Origin: Marchantia polymorpha subsp. ruderalis
Taxonomy: Eukaryota; Streptophyta; Marchantiopsida; Marchantiales; Marchantiaceae
DNA length: 64,000 bases
Assembly (NCBI GenBank): GCA_037833965.1
Contig: AP031351.1
Coordinates: 15,512,501 to 15,576,500, forward strand
Direction: 5' to 3'
The translations under genes and the position numbers were made by a program. The notes beneath the pieces are model-generated. The model did not search any database. It was not told the DNA's origin and worked only from the letters and a program-made list of their open reading frames with translations. This document shows positions 38,201-49,700 of this stretch, in pieces (the first letter of the stretch is position 1; every line of letters begins with the position of its first letter).

Positions 38201-40620
38201 TAAATGCTACTCTTTTTTACAATAAAAACTTGACTTTAGAAAAATATCAAGGAAATATGTATTTATGTTTGAACTGCAAAGATTAAACATAATATAAAGT
38301 TAATATATAAAACCATGTATTCTATTATTAAAATTTTCCAATTTGATTGTTAACATATCTATAAATTCTTTCATATTCATAGTTTTTGCTTGTTTTGTGA
38401 GTTATACACAAGATAATGACTCTCATCGTGTTATTATGAGTTCTGATGAAACTTTAATGTCGCTTTGAGAATGAAACATTTTGTCTTCATTCAATGATAA
38501 TTTATTTAGAAAAATCTATTCATACATAGTTTGATAATAAAATAAATATTTTGTGAAATGCTTTTCATATGAATTTGAAAATTGCTGTTCCAACATGATC
38601 AATCTTGACTTAAAATTTTGCTATCATCAAGATATTTACAAATTTTGTCAAAATTAATTATCATACATGTATACAATGTATTAAAGATATTTTAAACAAT
38701 CCGTAAGAGTGTTTTTTAAGCATTTTATTCTGTTAAACTTCATCATATGAAAAATCTGAATTTTCCATAGAGAAATTTGGATTATTGTTAGATTTAATGA
38801 ATATGAATTTTTAATATTCGGTTCTAATTTCAAAAAATATTTTTTATTTCATTAAGAGAACGAGTTTGAAGTTTAAATCATTATGTGAAATTCATGTTTG
38901 AAATTATGAGCAAGCTATAAGACACTTTGATTTGACAATCTATTTCTTGATATCAAATTTGATGAAACTGTAACCAACATCTAGATGTTACATTTCACTT
39001 CATGATGCAAACAGATTTTAATTTGATTTGATTTCAATTGAAACAACAACAATTAAATATTGATAGAATAATATCATAACAAACTATAATATAAAAGTAT
39101 GTAATATTATAAAAAATGAATTCAAAAATTTAAACAATATTAAATTGCAATTTTAATCCATATTTATGTTATGAAAATCAATAAGTGATTTAAAATTGAT
39201 TTATCACAATTTAAATGGTCAAAATATCAAAATTATGCATTAGGTTAAGTATGCTAGGATTATGTGATTATTATGTATTGTATCATCATTTTTATTATAG
39301 AATTTTACATAATTTCATACACAATATTTTTATTAAAAAAACAAGCAGTAATATATTGTTCAAATCATTGGATTGTTCATCAAGATTTTGAAATGTGGGT
39401 GTTCACAATCAAAATTTTAATATGTTTTTCCTCAAAATTCTGAATTTAATGATATTATCATCCATGTCATTAGCTATTATTATTTAAAATTTAAAATTTT
39501 CTATTTGCCACATGAAAAGATCAAATTTATTGCAATCAAATTTACTATCAATATTTTCTAACATTGATTTAAATCAAATTTTTTTTATGAATAATTTATT
39601 GTTATTAACACATATAAGAACTTAGTTCATTTTTATCAAACTTGCTAAATCTTGAGATAATGTCTTGATTTGCTACAGAGTAGATTCATAACTTAGTAGA
39701 AAAATATATCAAATTTTGAGTCCATCTTAACTTTTGTTTGATATTATCATTTTGTGAAATATTATAATATTGTTGAATTTTTTTTTGCAACAAACATGTT
39801 CAAGGCTGGATATTCAGTATTTTTTTGTGAACAAATATCTTGCAATTTTTTTTAGTTTGTATAAAAAAATTGTGCATGTCAAGGAATACATTTTTTGTAC
39901 TGAGTGATGCAATTGGTCTCACAAATTATTATTTGAAATGATTTATGACGCCTGAAAATAAAAAAAAATATTGCAATGTAGAACAAAAATGTTGAGTTAT
40001 ACGGAATTAATTTTTTTAGATACAAATATTTTATCATTTATCATGAGAATATTTTATTTTATTTTATTTTCATTTTTGTGTTTTTTTTGATTTTTTATAA
40101 AACAAATTGCTAAAATAAAAAGGATTAAAAATTTTCAAAATTATCATAAAAAATTTTGAATTATTTTCATATGACTTCATTTGTTATACATTTCATTTAA
40201 GATTTTTTACCTGTTATACTATGAAATATATGCTACTGCATTCAAATTTTGTAGACTCAATAGACCTAAATACTTTACTCAATAAATGTGTTTGCTAAGA
40301 TACATGATTTTAATTATCAACATATTATTTTTGTACAAAATAATAAATCTATAAGATTCTGTATAGAATTGTAGAATTGCAAAAGAATAAAAATAGATTG
40401 TAAGAAATTTTTTAAATTTGATATTAAATTATACTACGTTTTTAGCTTCAAAAACAAAAAAAAATATTTTTATATTTAACAAAATTATATTTCATATATG
40501 TTTTAGAAGATATGAAATGATTCACGTATGACTTGTATCATTATTATTAAGTTTTAAGTCTTGGAAGACAGGAGTAGTAGCTTGCAAATAAGTGATGTAT
40601 TAGAGTCTCGGAAGGACATG
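35211..40620. other. Extremely AT-rich block without ORFs
   Basis: More than 5 kb with almost no G or C and essentially no reading frame longer than about 60 codons, apart from one of 101 codons at 36417-36722 on the minus strand. It contains a perfect 20-bp inverted repeat near 37.38 kb. Probably old, mutation-decayed repeat or heterochromatin DNA. No domain can be read. Confidence 0.6.
37361..37405. repeat. Perfect 20-bp inverted repeat, 5-nt loop
   Basis: Arms 37361-37380 and 37386-37405 are exact reverse complements around the spacer TATTT. The arm begins ATTGTATCCTTATATATCAA. It is a foldback, possibly the core of a MITE-like relic. Confidence 0.85.
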
Positions 40621-40689
40621 CTTATATACACAAGTGTGTTAGCTAGCAAACTGAACTTCACGTGAAGATTCCTACCTATATAGTTAAAT

Positions 40690-40861
40690 TTGCGAAAAGG
40701 TTTATTTTTAAGTGCTTTTCTCACTCAAGAAGTCGCTCTCTAGATCCGCCACATGGACAGTGGTGCTTACCCACGTGGGATGGCGTGCTTCCACGCACTA
40801 GTATCAAACTTCCACTTCTCAAGACTTTGTGGCTAGGTTGTACATTTTTTTTATTTTAACA
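40690..40861 (-). repeat. 3' LTR copy of the copia relic (left copy)
   Basis: It matches 46612-46786 in the same orientation, for example the shared AAGTCGCTCTCT, GGATGGCGTGCT and CTCAAGAC..TGTGGCTAGGTTG segments. The right edge, 40861/40860, is the TG end next to the purine-rich tract. The left edge is unclear and may extend to about 40560. Confidence 0.7.
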
Positions 40862-40879
40862 CTCCCACGTAACAAGCCT

Positions 40880-41522
40880 TAGGACATGTCATGCTATTTC
40901 AGCCAACATCTTAAGATACTTATATTGATTAGTTTGAAGAAACTTAGTTAGAAATTCCGCAATCATCTTTTTTGTAGGTGAATTAATGAACTTCACTTCT
41001 TTTGGCATTACCCACTCCCTTGCGAAGTGATGAACCACGTATATGCTTAGAACGATTCCAAGCAAGAGAATGCTTCAGAAGTTTCAGAGCTCCTTGACTA
41101 TTATCATGGACCTCCACAATTAGACTTCTCAATCCCACATCATCAAGCAAGAGCCTAAATCAAAGTGCTTCTTCTATGATCATCATTAAATCACGCTAAT
41201 ACTCTGACTCAATGATTGACAATGACACTTTACACTCACGGCTTTCGCATCTCATTGGTACATCAAACATCTTCACAAAATAGCCAATCGTTGATCATAT
41301 TGAGTCTAGATCAATTGCAAAGTCTACATTGATGTAGAACTTTAAGATTTGATCAAAGTTTTCAAACATAAGATCCACATCTATAATATCAACCAAATAT
41401 TTCAACACTTACGTGGCTAGTCTCGAATGATCAACTTTTTATGCAGACACATAGTCAATTGTTGATCATCTTGAGTTTAGATCGTAAGCAAGGTCTGCGT
41501 TAGTGTAAAAACTTCAGCGTTT
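40880..41522 (-). pseudogene. Copia RNase H relic with internal tandem duplication
   Basis: Read on the minus strand it shows the duplicated segment (41451-41522 plus 41281-41450), then SLSIIESEY (the usual SSTEAEY), DDVGLRSL, DNSQGALKL (the usual DNQGAI), NRSKHIRG (the usual RTKHID) and the C-terminal tail leading into the purine-rich tract at 40862-40870. Several stops occur. Confidence 0.8.
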
Positions 41523-41531
41523 GTAATCAAG

Positions 41532-42880
41532 GTGGGGGTCTCGGTCCACGCAACATTACTTTCTCTAATTTTACTCAGTCTTCCAATAAAACTCTCTTCT
41601 GGACACCGTGTACTGACAGTGATAAACTATACCAAGAGAACCTTGCGTGCACATGATGAGACAAGCATACTCCGCTGGGGAATAAACAATAGAAGTCCAA
41701 GTGGCCAAGCCCACTTCCACGATAAGCCTAGGAGTGCAAATTGTGCTCGTTGGCATCAACTGAAAGAAAGACATACATTGTACACACGTCACTGGCAACC
41801 TGAGGGTATTGAAATCATTGCCATAAACTCCAAACAAGGATTTCTCAGACCGACTTGAAGCCAGGAAGTGGGCAAAAATTTAAGATCATACTAGAGGAAC
41901 AAACTACCCTCAGTCTGAGAGAGCATGCGCAACAAACACATGAGATACTCATGCCGCACAAGAATCTAGCAAAAGGTCACCGCGGACGAGGAAGTTTCCT
42001 TGCTGCAATGACAATTAGATCTATATGCACTCAACTAAGGCAGAGCTAATCAATCAGCAAGCCCGTTCGTGAAGCGGTGAAGATAAGCAATTACAGAAAA
42101 GTGAATGGCAGTGCCACACTTTCTAACATTTTGAACCAGTGCACAGCATTTCATAGTTTGGCATTGGTAAAAAATCTCGATAGAACCAAGACAACGATCA
42201 GCTTCAACTCATGTCCACCATTGAAGCAGCTAAACATGCCAATCTTAGCCAACACGGCAGTGCATCCCTTTGAAATTGGGATCAAGATCATTAGCTCGAC
42301 GACAATCTCTCAAACCTGCAAGGAAACAATCACTAGAAGTGTCTCGATCCGGAAGAAGTCTTCTCAACAATTTTTGTCACGTCATCCCTCGCGTCTACCC
42401 GCATCGCCTGATTCTAACCGGGCTGAAGCCCCCAAACTTTCTCGTGTACCAGAAGTTAATAACAGGGAACTGACAGGAACAAGGCCAATACACACAAGCC
42501 GAGCATTATCCTTTCTACCTCTCCCTCCTTCTACATCTATAGTTGTCTTTCTGTCCAATTAGCTCATTCCAGTTGTTCTTTATATATTTCTAACCTGTCG
42601 ACAACCTTTCATTTTGTCTATCTAATCTCTCTGTCCCGCTCTCGATGCTCTAACAAAACAGAAACAGCACATCCTGCAGAGGTTTTTTCACTCTGTTCTT
42701 GCTTCACAGTCCATTGAACTCGCAGCCTTTCCGCGGCCCTCTCACAACCTCTCTCACGTCCTTCCCCCTTTCTCCGAACAAATGATCACCTCACTCTATC
42801 TCTCTCTTCTACATATGGATCCGACTCCCAAAAAACTAAGCGACCCCCCACACCCACGGCCGGACTCCAACTCATAAACG
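41532..42880. mobile_element. GC-richer insertion of unknown type in the copia relic
   Basis: About 1.35 kb of unique-looking sequence splits the second copy of the 170-bp duplication in copia pol. On the minus strand its right part is GA-rich like a plant 5' leader, followed by short open frames and splice-like signals, suggesting a captured gene fragment. Flanks GTAATCAAG and GTGATGAGA are only weakly alike, so a target duplication is doubtful. Terminal inverted repeats are not evident, although GTGGGGGTC and GTGGGGGGTC occur near the two ends in opposite orientation. Confidence 0.5.
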
Positions 42881-42883
42881 TGA

Positions 42884-43239
42884 TGAGAGTTTCCAAACAT
42901 AAGTCCCACGTCTTTAGTACCAACCAGATATTTTAACACTCATGTGGCTACTTTTTAATGGTCAACTTTTGATGCAGACATATACCGAGAGAGTACTTGT
43001 AACTTCAGACATGTCTGGCTTGTATAGGTGGCAACATAGAGAAGATTTATCACTAGTTTGCTGTAGGAATATTGTGTTGAGAGGCCTGCGGTCTTGTTTC
43101 AATTTCTCACCGACTGTCATTGACATTTTGCAATAATTGTCATCATGCATATGAAATTTCTCCACAGTTTCCTTGAAATTTTTTCCATGGTTGAGCTTCA
43201 TCATTTTTAACTCTTGATTACTTGGAATCTTTATGCAAG
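42884..43239 (-). pseudogene. Copia pol relic, segment between the two insertions
   Basis: Continues directly from the RT relic once the hAT element is removed (CCYF joined to FLA, the expected YFLG position). It reads EKFHMHDDNYCKMSM and VGEKLKQ, as in the copia 'C.PV.TPM..GEKL' region, then the YKPDMSEVTSTLS block and VLKYLVGTKDVGLMF, the RVLRYLKGT-type block. Stops are present. Confidence 0.8.
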
Positions 43240-43247
43240 AAAGTAGC

Positions 43248-45942
43248 CAATGGCGGAGCTAAGGGAGCTAGAGGCATGAAACCAAACAAATTCTAAAGCT
43301 AACATGTCAAGACTGAAAATGCGTCATAGACTTTAGGATTTGGTGTCTCATTGACATTTGTCTTCTTGATTCTCTGACATTTTTGTCTATAGATGTGATT
43401 GTTTTGTGGTTGAAGGAGTTGAGTTTGCATATATTGATGATGTTGATCTTTCTTGCATCAAAACTGAAGTGTACAAAAGACATGTTTGTGGCCGCACTAA
43501 AGCGTAATCCATGTTTGGAACCAACCATTTTGTTTTAGCCTCCCTATTAAAGGGATAGAATTTGGAAGGTCTACATATAAGGGGACGTTTCAATCACAAC
43601 TTTCAAAATATACTTCTATAAAACACATTTATACATTTTGACATTTTTGCTTTCAATGGTTTGCTTTGCATTTTTGGCTTGATTACAACTCTTCCAAGAA
43701 TGATGTGTATTGCTTTTCATGTTATTTGTTCACGGAGGCTTCACAAGCTTGCAAGCAATTTGTCAATGAAGGTGTTGCAAACTAGAACACAATTATTAAA
43801 AAAGACTTCAAATTGGCAAAACATATTAATAAACACACTTTAGCTCATTCTTTGCACTTGACTGCTTGGAAGTCATTATCCAACTAGCATTATTTGATTG
43901 AGACCACAATAGATCGTTAATCTGAACAACAAAAAGCTGATCACATATTTTGATCGATAGCATCTATCAAGACAATGCAAATTTTGGCACATCAAGAATT
44001 TGCTATTTGCGGCCATGACGAGTTTGGAGATTTCTTCAATCGCAAAAATTTTCTTGAATTACTTACTATTCTCAATGAGCATTATGCATATTATTTGCGT
44101 GTTTGACTTGTTCATGCACAAAAAAATGCAACTATAATATTCTTGGACATCCAGTACTACATATGGAGGACCATGGTTTAATTGTGTACGAGAACATATT
44201 GTGAAGCATATCACTCACGTCTTTTTTTGTTTGTTGATTGATAAGGCTCAAGACAAATTGACAGAGGAGCAGATATCTTTATTTCTACGGGTTGTCAACG
44301 ATTTTGAAATAATTCAGGAGAGGTTTTTTAAATATGATTCATGTTCTCGATACACGTTCTAAATCGCTGATGGTCGTCATTGTTTTCACTTTCAGTAAAA
44401 ACGGTCTTTCACTATCACATGTATGTAGACAAGAATATGATAGACCATCTAATATGCTTGGATATTATTTTCAATCAATAGATTGAAAAAACTCATCCAA
44501 AGAGAATACTCTTCAACAAACTATCTGCATTGCTTTGCACACCGATTCCAACTTGCTTTGATGTCAATAGTCAAGAACCACATCAAAGTTTGTCGAATCT
44601 TTGTTGAACTATCGTCATTATGTGTCACAGTGGATAACTGCTTCATCTAAACGAAAGTATCAATTAAAAAAAATGCAAGCGACCAACATCCGTGGGACAA
44701 TTGTTGGCGGAGAAGTCATTACATGTCGCGAATTAAATCATAAAAAATCACTCAGATGGTCAAAAAAGATACAATATAAAAACTCATTTCATTTTTATCT
44801 TTTGTGTGCTTGACTTCTATGATTCAAGTGTCAAAATCCTAGAAATTATTGTGGAAGAGTCAATTGTAACATATACAAAAATAAAAGTGTCAAGACTGTT
44901 AGAAGTGATGTGCTATTTTGATTTTGTTGTAATGTTACACATCATGAAGACGGTTTTAAGCAAGTCAGTTGTTCTTTCTAAAGCTTTATAGCGTAAGAAT
45001 CAATACATACTCAACGCTCTAGATCTTGTTGCTGCTATAAATTCTGAATTGATTCAAATGCGATCGGAAGAAGGATGGAAGATGGTGCATGAAGTGATTG
45101 AATCTTTTTGTTTTGCAAAAAAATCACTAATCATGGAATCAAGTTACGTGGCTACAAAACGCACTTGTTGCAATTTTGACACCATAACTTGCAATCATTA
45201 TTATTGTGTGGAGATCTTCTTTAACATTATTGAATTAGAGCTTAGTGAGCTCGATGACTGTTTTCTTGAATGTTTGTATGTATTGTTGAAACAGTATGTT
45301 TATCTATGCCCATACCACCTTTTTGCTCATGTAAATGTCTTATAGTTTGTTGAGTTGGGGCATATGTATCCACAAAAATTTGAATAATATGAACTTGTTA
45401 TGTTAGAACAACATATTTTTCAATTTTGTACAAAGTTTAGATCAAACAAAGCTTAGTCTAAGGTTTGATCTCTCTCTACTTTAGCGGTCAAGATGCTTAA
45501 ACTCAAGAGGTCTGTTATATGTCATTTTGTATTTTGACTAATCTAACTAGTCTAGCTTTAACTTTACCTATCAGTATTGCGTCAACAAAAGACATGTTTT
45601 CAGACTTGAAGATTGTGAAAATGCGGTTGAAGAACAAAATGATCTACATGTATCTTTTCGAAGCTTTCAATTTGTTTGTTGAAAAGAAAATTAGCATAAG
45701 GAATAATCACCTATCTTATCGTCAAGAAATTTCAAACGCTCAGTATTTGGGACTTTCAGTTGGAACAATACAACGAATTTAGTTTTTTTTTTATATTTTG
45801 GATTTACTTCTTTGAGTATTATGTCATGTGTAACATGAATTTTGATTTGAATAGTGTCATAACACAACTAATAAAAAAAGTTGAGTCTATGGCGCTACAT
45901 GAGGGGATATCCATCACTAGATGAATTATGGTTATGACACTA
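43248..45942 (+). mobile_element. hAT transposon relic of the ZMYM/TTF-zinc-finger type, inserted in copia
   Basis: A 2695-bp element is flanked by 8-bp direct repeats, AAAGTAGC (43240-43247) and GAAGTAGC (45943-45950), the target-duplication length known for hAT elements. The left end reads CAATGGCGGAGC and the right end, reverse-complemented, reads TAGTGTC. Both are near the CAGTGGCGG-type ends common in this hAT clade, though the right end is eroded. Removing it restores the copia reading order. The element was therefore inserted after the copia element. Confidence 0.8.
43640..45782 (+). pseudogene. hAT (ZMYM1/TTF-type) transposase pseudogene
   Basis: In several plus frames the diagnostic blocks appear in order: a TTF-like zinc-finger part (NDVYCFSCYLFTE), AICGHDEFGDF plus NFLELLTILNEH (the usual 'FRGHDE...GNFLELL' block), LLIDKAQDKLTEEQ, LSLSHV..QEYDRPSNM (the usual GQGYDGASNM), GGEVITCRELNHKKSL, and the C-terminal dimerisation block LTLPISIASTKDMFSDLK with MRLKNKM. 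At least five frameshifts or stops break it, so it cannot encode active transposase. Confidence 0.9.
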
Positions 45943-45950
45943 GAAGTAGC

Positions 45951-46525
45951 AGCATATCTTTCTTTCATCCATATCAAACTTCTCTTTCATGACCTCTAGG
46001 GATGAACTGACCATGACAAGGTCATCAACCCAAACCAATAAATACACAATCATATTTTTATTCTTGTGGTTGGTTGTTGATGTCTTGCCGTTCACCTTAA
46101 TCACTGCAACAAACAAATCCTCATATGTGACGTCATCAAGATCATCTGCTACTTCACTCTTGGCCATATACTCTCCACTTCTTTTTTTCTTTGCCTATTC
46201 TCGGAGCAACAACAAGCATGGATTTGCTCTCAAGAGGTCAAAGCCAATTTTTCTAGGGTAAAATATCGTTATCCATCATAACCTTGAAGCTTGCTTTAAC
46301 CTTTAAAGAGATTTCTTGAGTCGACATACGAGGTTATTGTCTCCTTGAACAAAATCCTTCGGCTACTCCATATAAATCTTCTCTGCAAGATCCCCATAGA
46401 GTCTATTAATCTTGATATCATAATGCTTGAGCTCCAGATCTCCATGAGTAGGAGTTGCGAGGAGGACTCGGCAAATGTCTCCTTGTAATCAATGCTTTAT
46501 TTTTGCTGAAAATCTTTGCTCATCA
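45951..46525 (-). pseudogene. Copia reverse transcriptase relic
   Basis: Frames on the minus strand give copia RT blocks: GDLAEKIYMEQPKDFVQGD, VCRLKKSL with RLKQAS, then the catalytic block in the form VYLLVWVDDLV (usual YVDD is WVDD here), then KFDMDERKICCYF. Frameshifts and stops separate the blocks. The frame is cut at 45951 by the hAT insertion and resumes at 43239. Confidence 0.85.
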
Positions 46526-46611
46526 TTCTTCATTTATACGTGATTACATTCCTTTGGGCATAAGTCTTGTATCTAAATACTCATATCTATCGTCTACCTA
46601 TCTAGATAGAC

Positions 46612-46786
46612 CTTGAAAAGGGTTTATTTCTAAGTGCTATTCTTATTAGAGAAGTCGCTCTCTCCATCTGCCACATAGATAGGAGTGCTCTTCCATGCAG
46701 GATGGCGTGCTCCCACGTCATTGCGATCAGACCTTTGGCTCCTCAAGACCCTGTGGCTAGGTTGGCCGTTCTTCTTATTTTGAAAC
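46612..46786 (-). repeat. 5' LTR copy of the copia relic (right copy)
   Basis: Direct repeat of 40690-40861. Its inner edge abuts the RT relic almost directly, with no recognisable primer-binding site, consistent with loss of the 5' internal region. Confidence 0.65.
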
Positions 46787-49700
46787 TCAAATGAATATAT
46801 ATCTTAGACACAAGATTTGAAGGAGAGAAAAATATCAGATAGAAAAACGAAGTCATGTCATAACATAACTTTGACAATGGATTTTTCAGTTCAAAACACG
46901 CAATTCCTTTTTAAGAGTTCATGTTGTATGTTACATTAAAATGCTCCTCAATGTGTTGTTTTGAGATGATGTTGCACTGGTAAGTGGGAGGAGAGACTGT
47001 TTTAGACAAAGAGGAGTAAGGAGAACTCAAGTAACCCAATCTGCAAACATGATGGGTAGCGAAGTATCGTGAAAGCGAGTTACATCTGGGACATACTTCT
47101 TCGTTTTTTTTATGGGCAACCGGTGTATGTCTGGTTTGGTACATCTTCAGGGTAGCATTAGGTATTGAACGTGTGGAGAACTGCTCAATGTTTGGAATAA
47201 CGTTGATGGTATTTTTTCCTTTTTACTCTAATACTTGGTGTACCGACTTGTTTTGTACAAACTTAAACGTCAATGTCGAGGGGAAGTGGGTTTTGCTTCA
47301 GTACACCTTTATAACGGACGGTACTTCAGTTAGAATGAGTGAGATGATAGTAAGAATATCTGGACTGTAGTTATACGAAGCACTGCAATACCAAGTTGTA
47401 TAAAGAGCAACAATTCCGAAAAGTCTCCAGCATCCATCGCCACATCCCACCCCAAGCAAACAGTTCAGCCGGCGAGCAAGAGTACCGTGATGTGCAATTA
47501 AAGGATAATTAAGATGGTTTTAGCCTTCAAGTGCTTGCCGACAGACTGCACAAGACCTGTAAGGCACCACAGTAGGATGGATAGTTGACCTCTGAATGAG
47601 CGGGAAAGGAGCGTCACGGTAACGGAAGCAGTAAGTGGCCGGTTGTCCCCAGAATCCGATGAGGCCGAATGAGCCAGATTTGCAGGGATTGTTCCTCGTG
47701 ACCACCATTAGAAGGCCTGAATGGCCGACAGCCTGGCTCCGGAAATCCCAGGCCAGTGGCAATCTCGCCCCATCACTCTCATCCAGTCATTGAAGGATCA
47801 ACGGACCTCGTCAAGGTCAGCTTGTGAAACCTCGATCCGGCGTTGCCCAATGGGTTGATTGCTTCCCCCTCTCGCAAGAAGTTTCAGCGAGAGGCAATTT
47901 CCGCAATTTCAACAGCGTTTGACAATTTCGCTTTTTTGTCGATATCTCAGCTCTCTGTTTCATCCCTGTGAACGACGAGCACAGTCTTTGGGCACGTGGA
48001 TGGAAAAAGGAAGGTTGAAACGTGTCCGCCCGAGAGGAGGGCATGTTTCTGTTTCGGTTGTGTGTTGTGACGGATAGAAGAGAATTGAACTTTGGAAACG
48101 GAACAGAGGACCATGAGTAGACCGACAGGCAACATGTTCTTTGCACGATCCCTCCGTCCCTCGACTATGCCGAGGTCGAGAATGAACGAGCCAGTCTGTT
48201 CTTTAGCTGTCACTCGATGGGCTGATTGTGGCTTCCGTTTTCCATCTCATGTCAAACAATCTCTAACCTTTCCTGATGCCACCATGACTGATTGACCTGT
48301 TTTTTTCACCGGGGTTCCAATTGAAATCATGGGAGTTGAAAAGCGGTGAATTTCTTTCCTTATTTTACTCTTGCTTTCTCGAAGTTTTATTCCGAGACTT
48401 AAAGAGATAAGTGAACTTTGTGTAGTAGCATCACGTCACTCCGATTTCGTCATTTTGTGTATTTTAGGTCCAAATCTACCTGTTCAGCTTGGTAGAAAAA
48501 GTTGCGAGCTGAATTTCGGAATCCAGCTGCATCTTGGTTCCATTCATGGAAGAGGAATGCGGCTATAGGTAAACTGCAAATGCGAGGATAAAAAGAGACT
48601 GCCTGCGGCAGTAACAAGGTCCTGGAAATCATCATTCAGTATGATATCGTATTCTTGAACCACACGATGAATTTGCACCAGCTGATCCACTTTTCGTAAA
48701 ATATTGCAGTGTTCATAGGAATCGCATTACCGTGCTTCAATTACAAGGCGATCCTGGACAAGGATGGCAACGGACTTGACACTTCTCGTGGATGGCATTC
48801 GGGGCATTCGTCTGTGACTATCATGAAATGGTCATCATGTATGATACAATAATGATCGAAAAGTTTAAATTGCAGTTTCTGGTTAGTAATTGGAGAATGC
48901 TCCCTCGCCTTGCCCTGGGCCTCGGTCTCTGAAGCTTTTGAACATTTTGTCTGTTTGTGCGTCATGTCAGCGATCTGACAATTCCATGTGCATACGCTCA
49001 ACCATCCTTGTCTTACTTTCTGTCAGTGTCACAGCCCAGAGAAAAAGGCTGCCGCAGCTAATGCACCAGGCTCAAGTTGCCACATCTCACAATCTCCTCT
49101 CATGTGACCCACACAGACCAGATGATGATGGCGCTCCTGAAGTGGTGTGCCCTCCCCCATCAGGTGCGTTTCAAACTCACCGTCGCTCAGCGAAGTGTAA
49201 TTGGCTGTTTCTCCTGGAGTTGGTCTTCCGCATCCCGGGCTACAGTACAAATGGAAGGCTTTGCGATGTCATCTGCTATGAACTGACCCGACCGACAGAT
49301 CAGGTGTTTCAAATTCGAAACTCACTTGGTTAGAGCCGTCTCTAGATTACCATCGTGCGCCAGAGTGCGAACAGACAGTTTCATTTGCCTGCTTGGCAAT
49401 TGAGATCATTGCCAGAGCCAAGAGCAATACCTTTTCGGATCCTCCTACTCGGTGGCCAGGTTGACAGAGTTCGTCGGACATGTTTCTCAAGGGTCAGCTT
49501 CTTCCACCCACAAAACACTGACTGGACGAAGTACAATCCAGTAGTGGTGAACTCTCATGTGTGTTCCACTCAAGCTTCAGTGCATGAACGTCACTAGGTC
49601 GATTCTGTGTAACAATTATCTCTTTGTTTGAAGGCAGTGGTCGCCGAGAGGCATCGATGATTGCCACATTGACCTCTTTTTCACACTCCACATTTTGATG

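Larger units (their letters stand above)
40690..46786 (-). mobile_element. Decayed Ty1/copia LTR retrotransposon carrying nested insertions
   Basis: Read on the minus strand, the order is a 5' LTR copy (46786-46612), RT relic (46525-45951), connecting pol sequence (43239-42884), the HW..RVLRYLKGT-type block, RNase H (41290 to about 40900), a purine-rich tract GTGGGAG ending at 40862, and the 3' LTR starting TGTT at 40861. The two LTR copies are direct repeats with many substitutions. Gag, protease and integrase are missing between the 5' LTR copy and RT, so the element is internally deleted and non-autonomous. Stops and frameshifts run through pol. Two later insertions lie inside (43248-45942 and about 41532-42880). 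Confidence 0.8.

Noticed and set aside
45989-46261. Plus-strand ORF of 90 codons
   Set aside because: Antisense shadow of the copia reverse transcriptase relic.
48890-49333. 147-codon plus ORF in the 46.8-51.2 kb region
   Set aside because: No family or motif, opposite-strand ORFs overlap it, and there is no start context or exon chain to support it.
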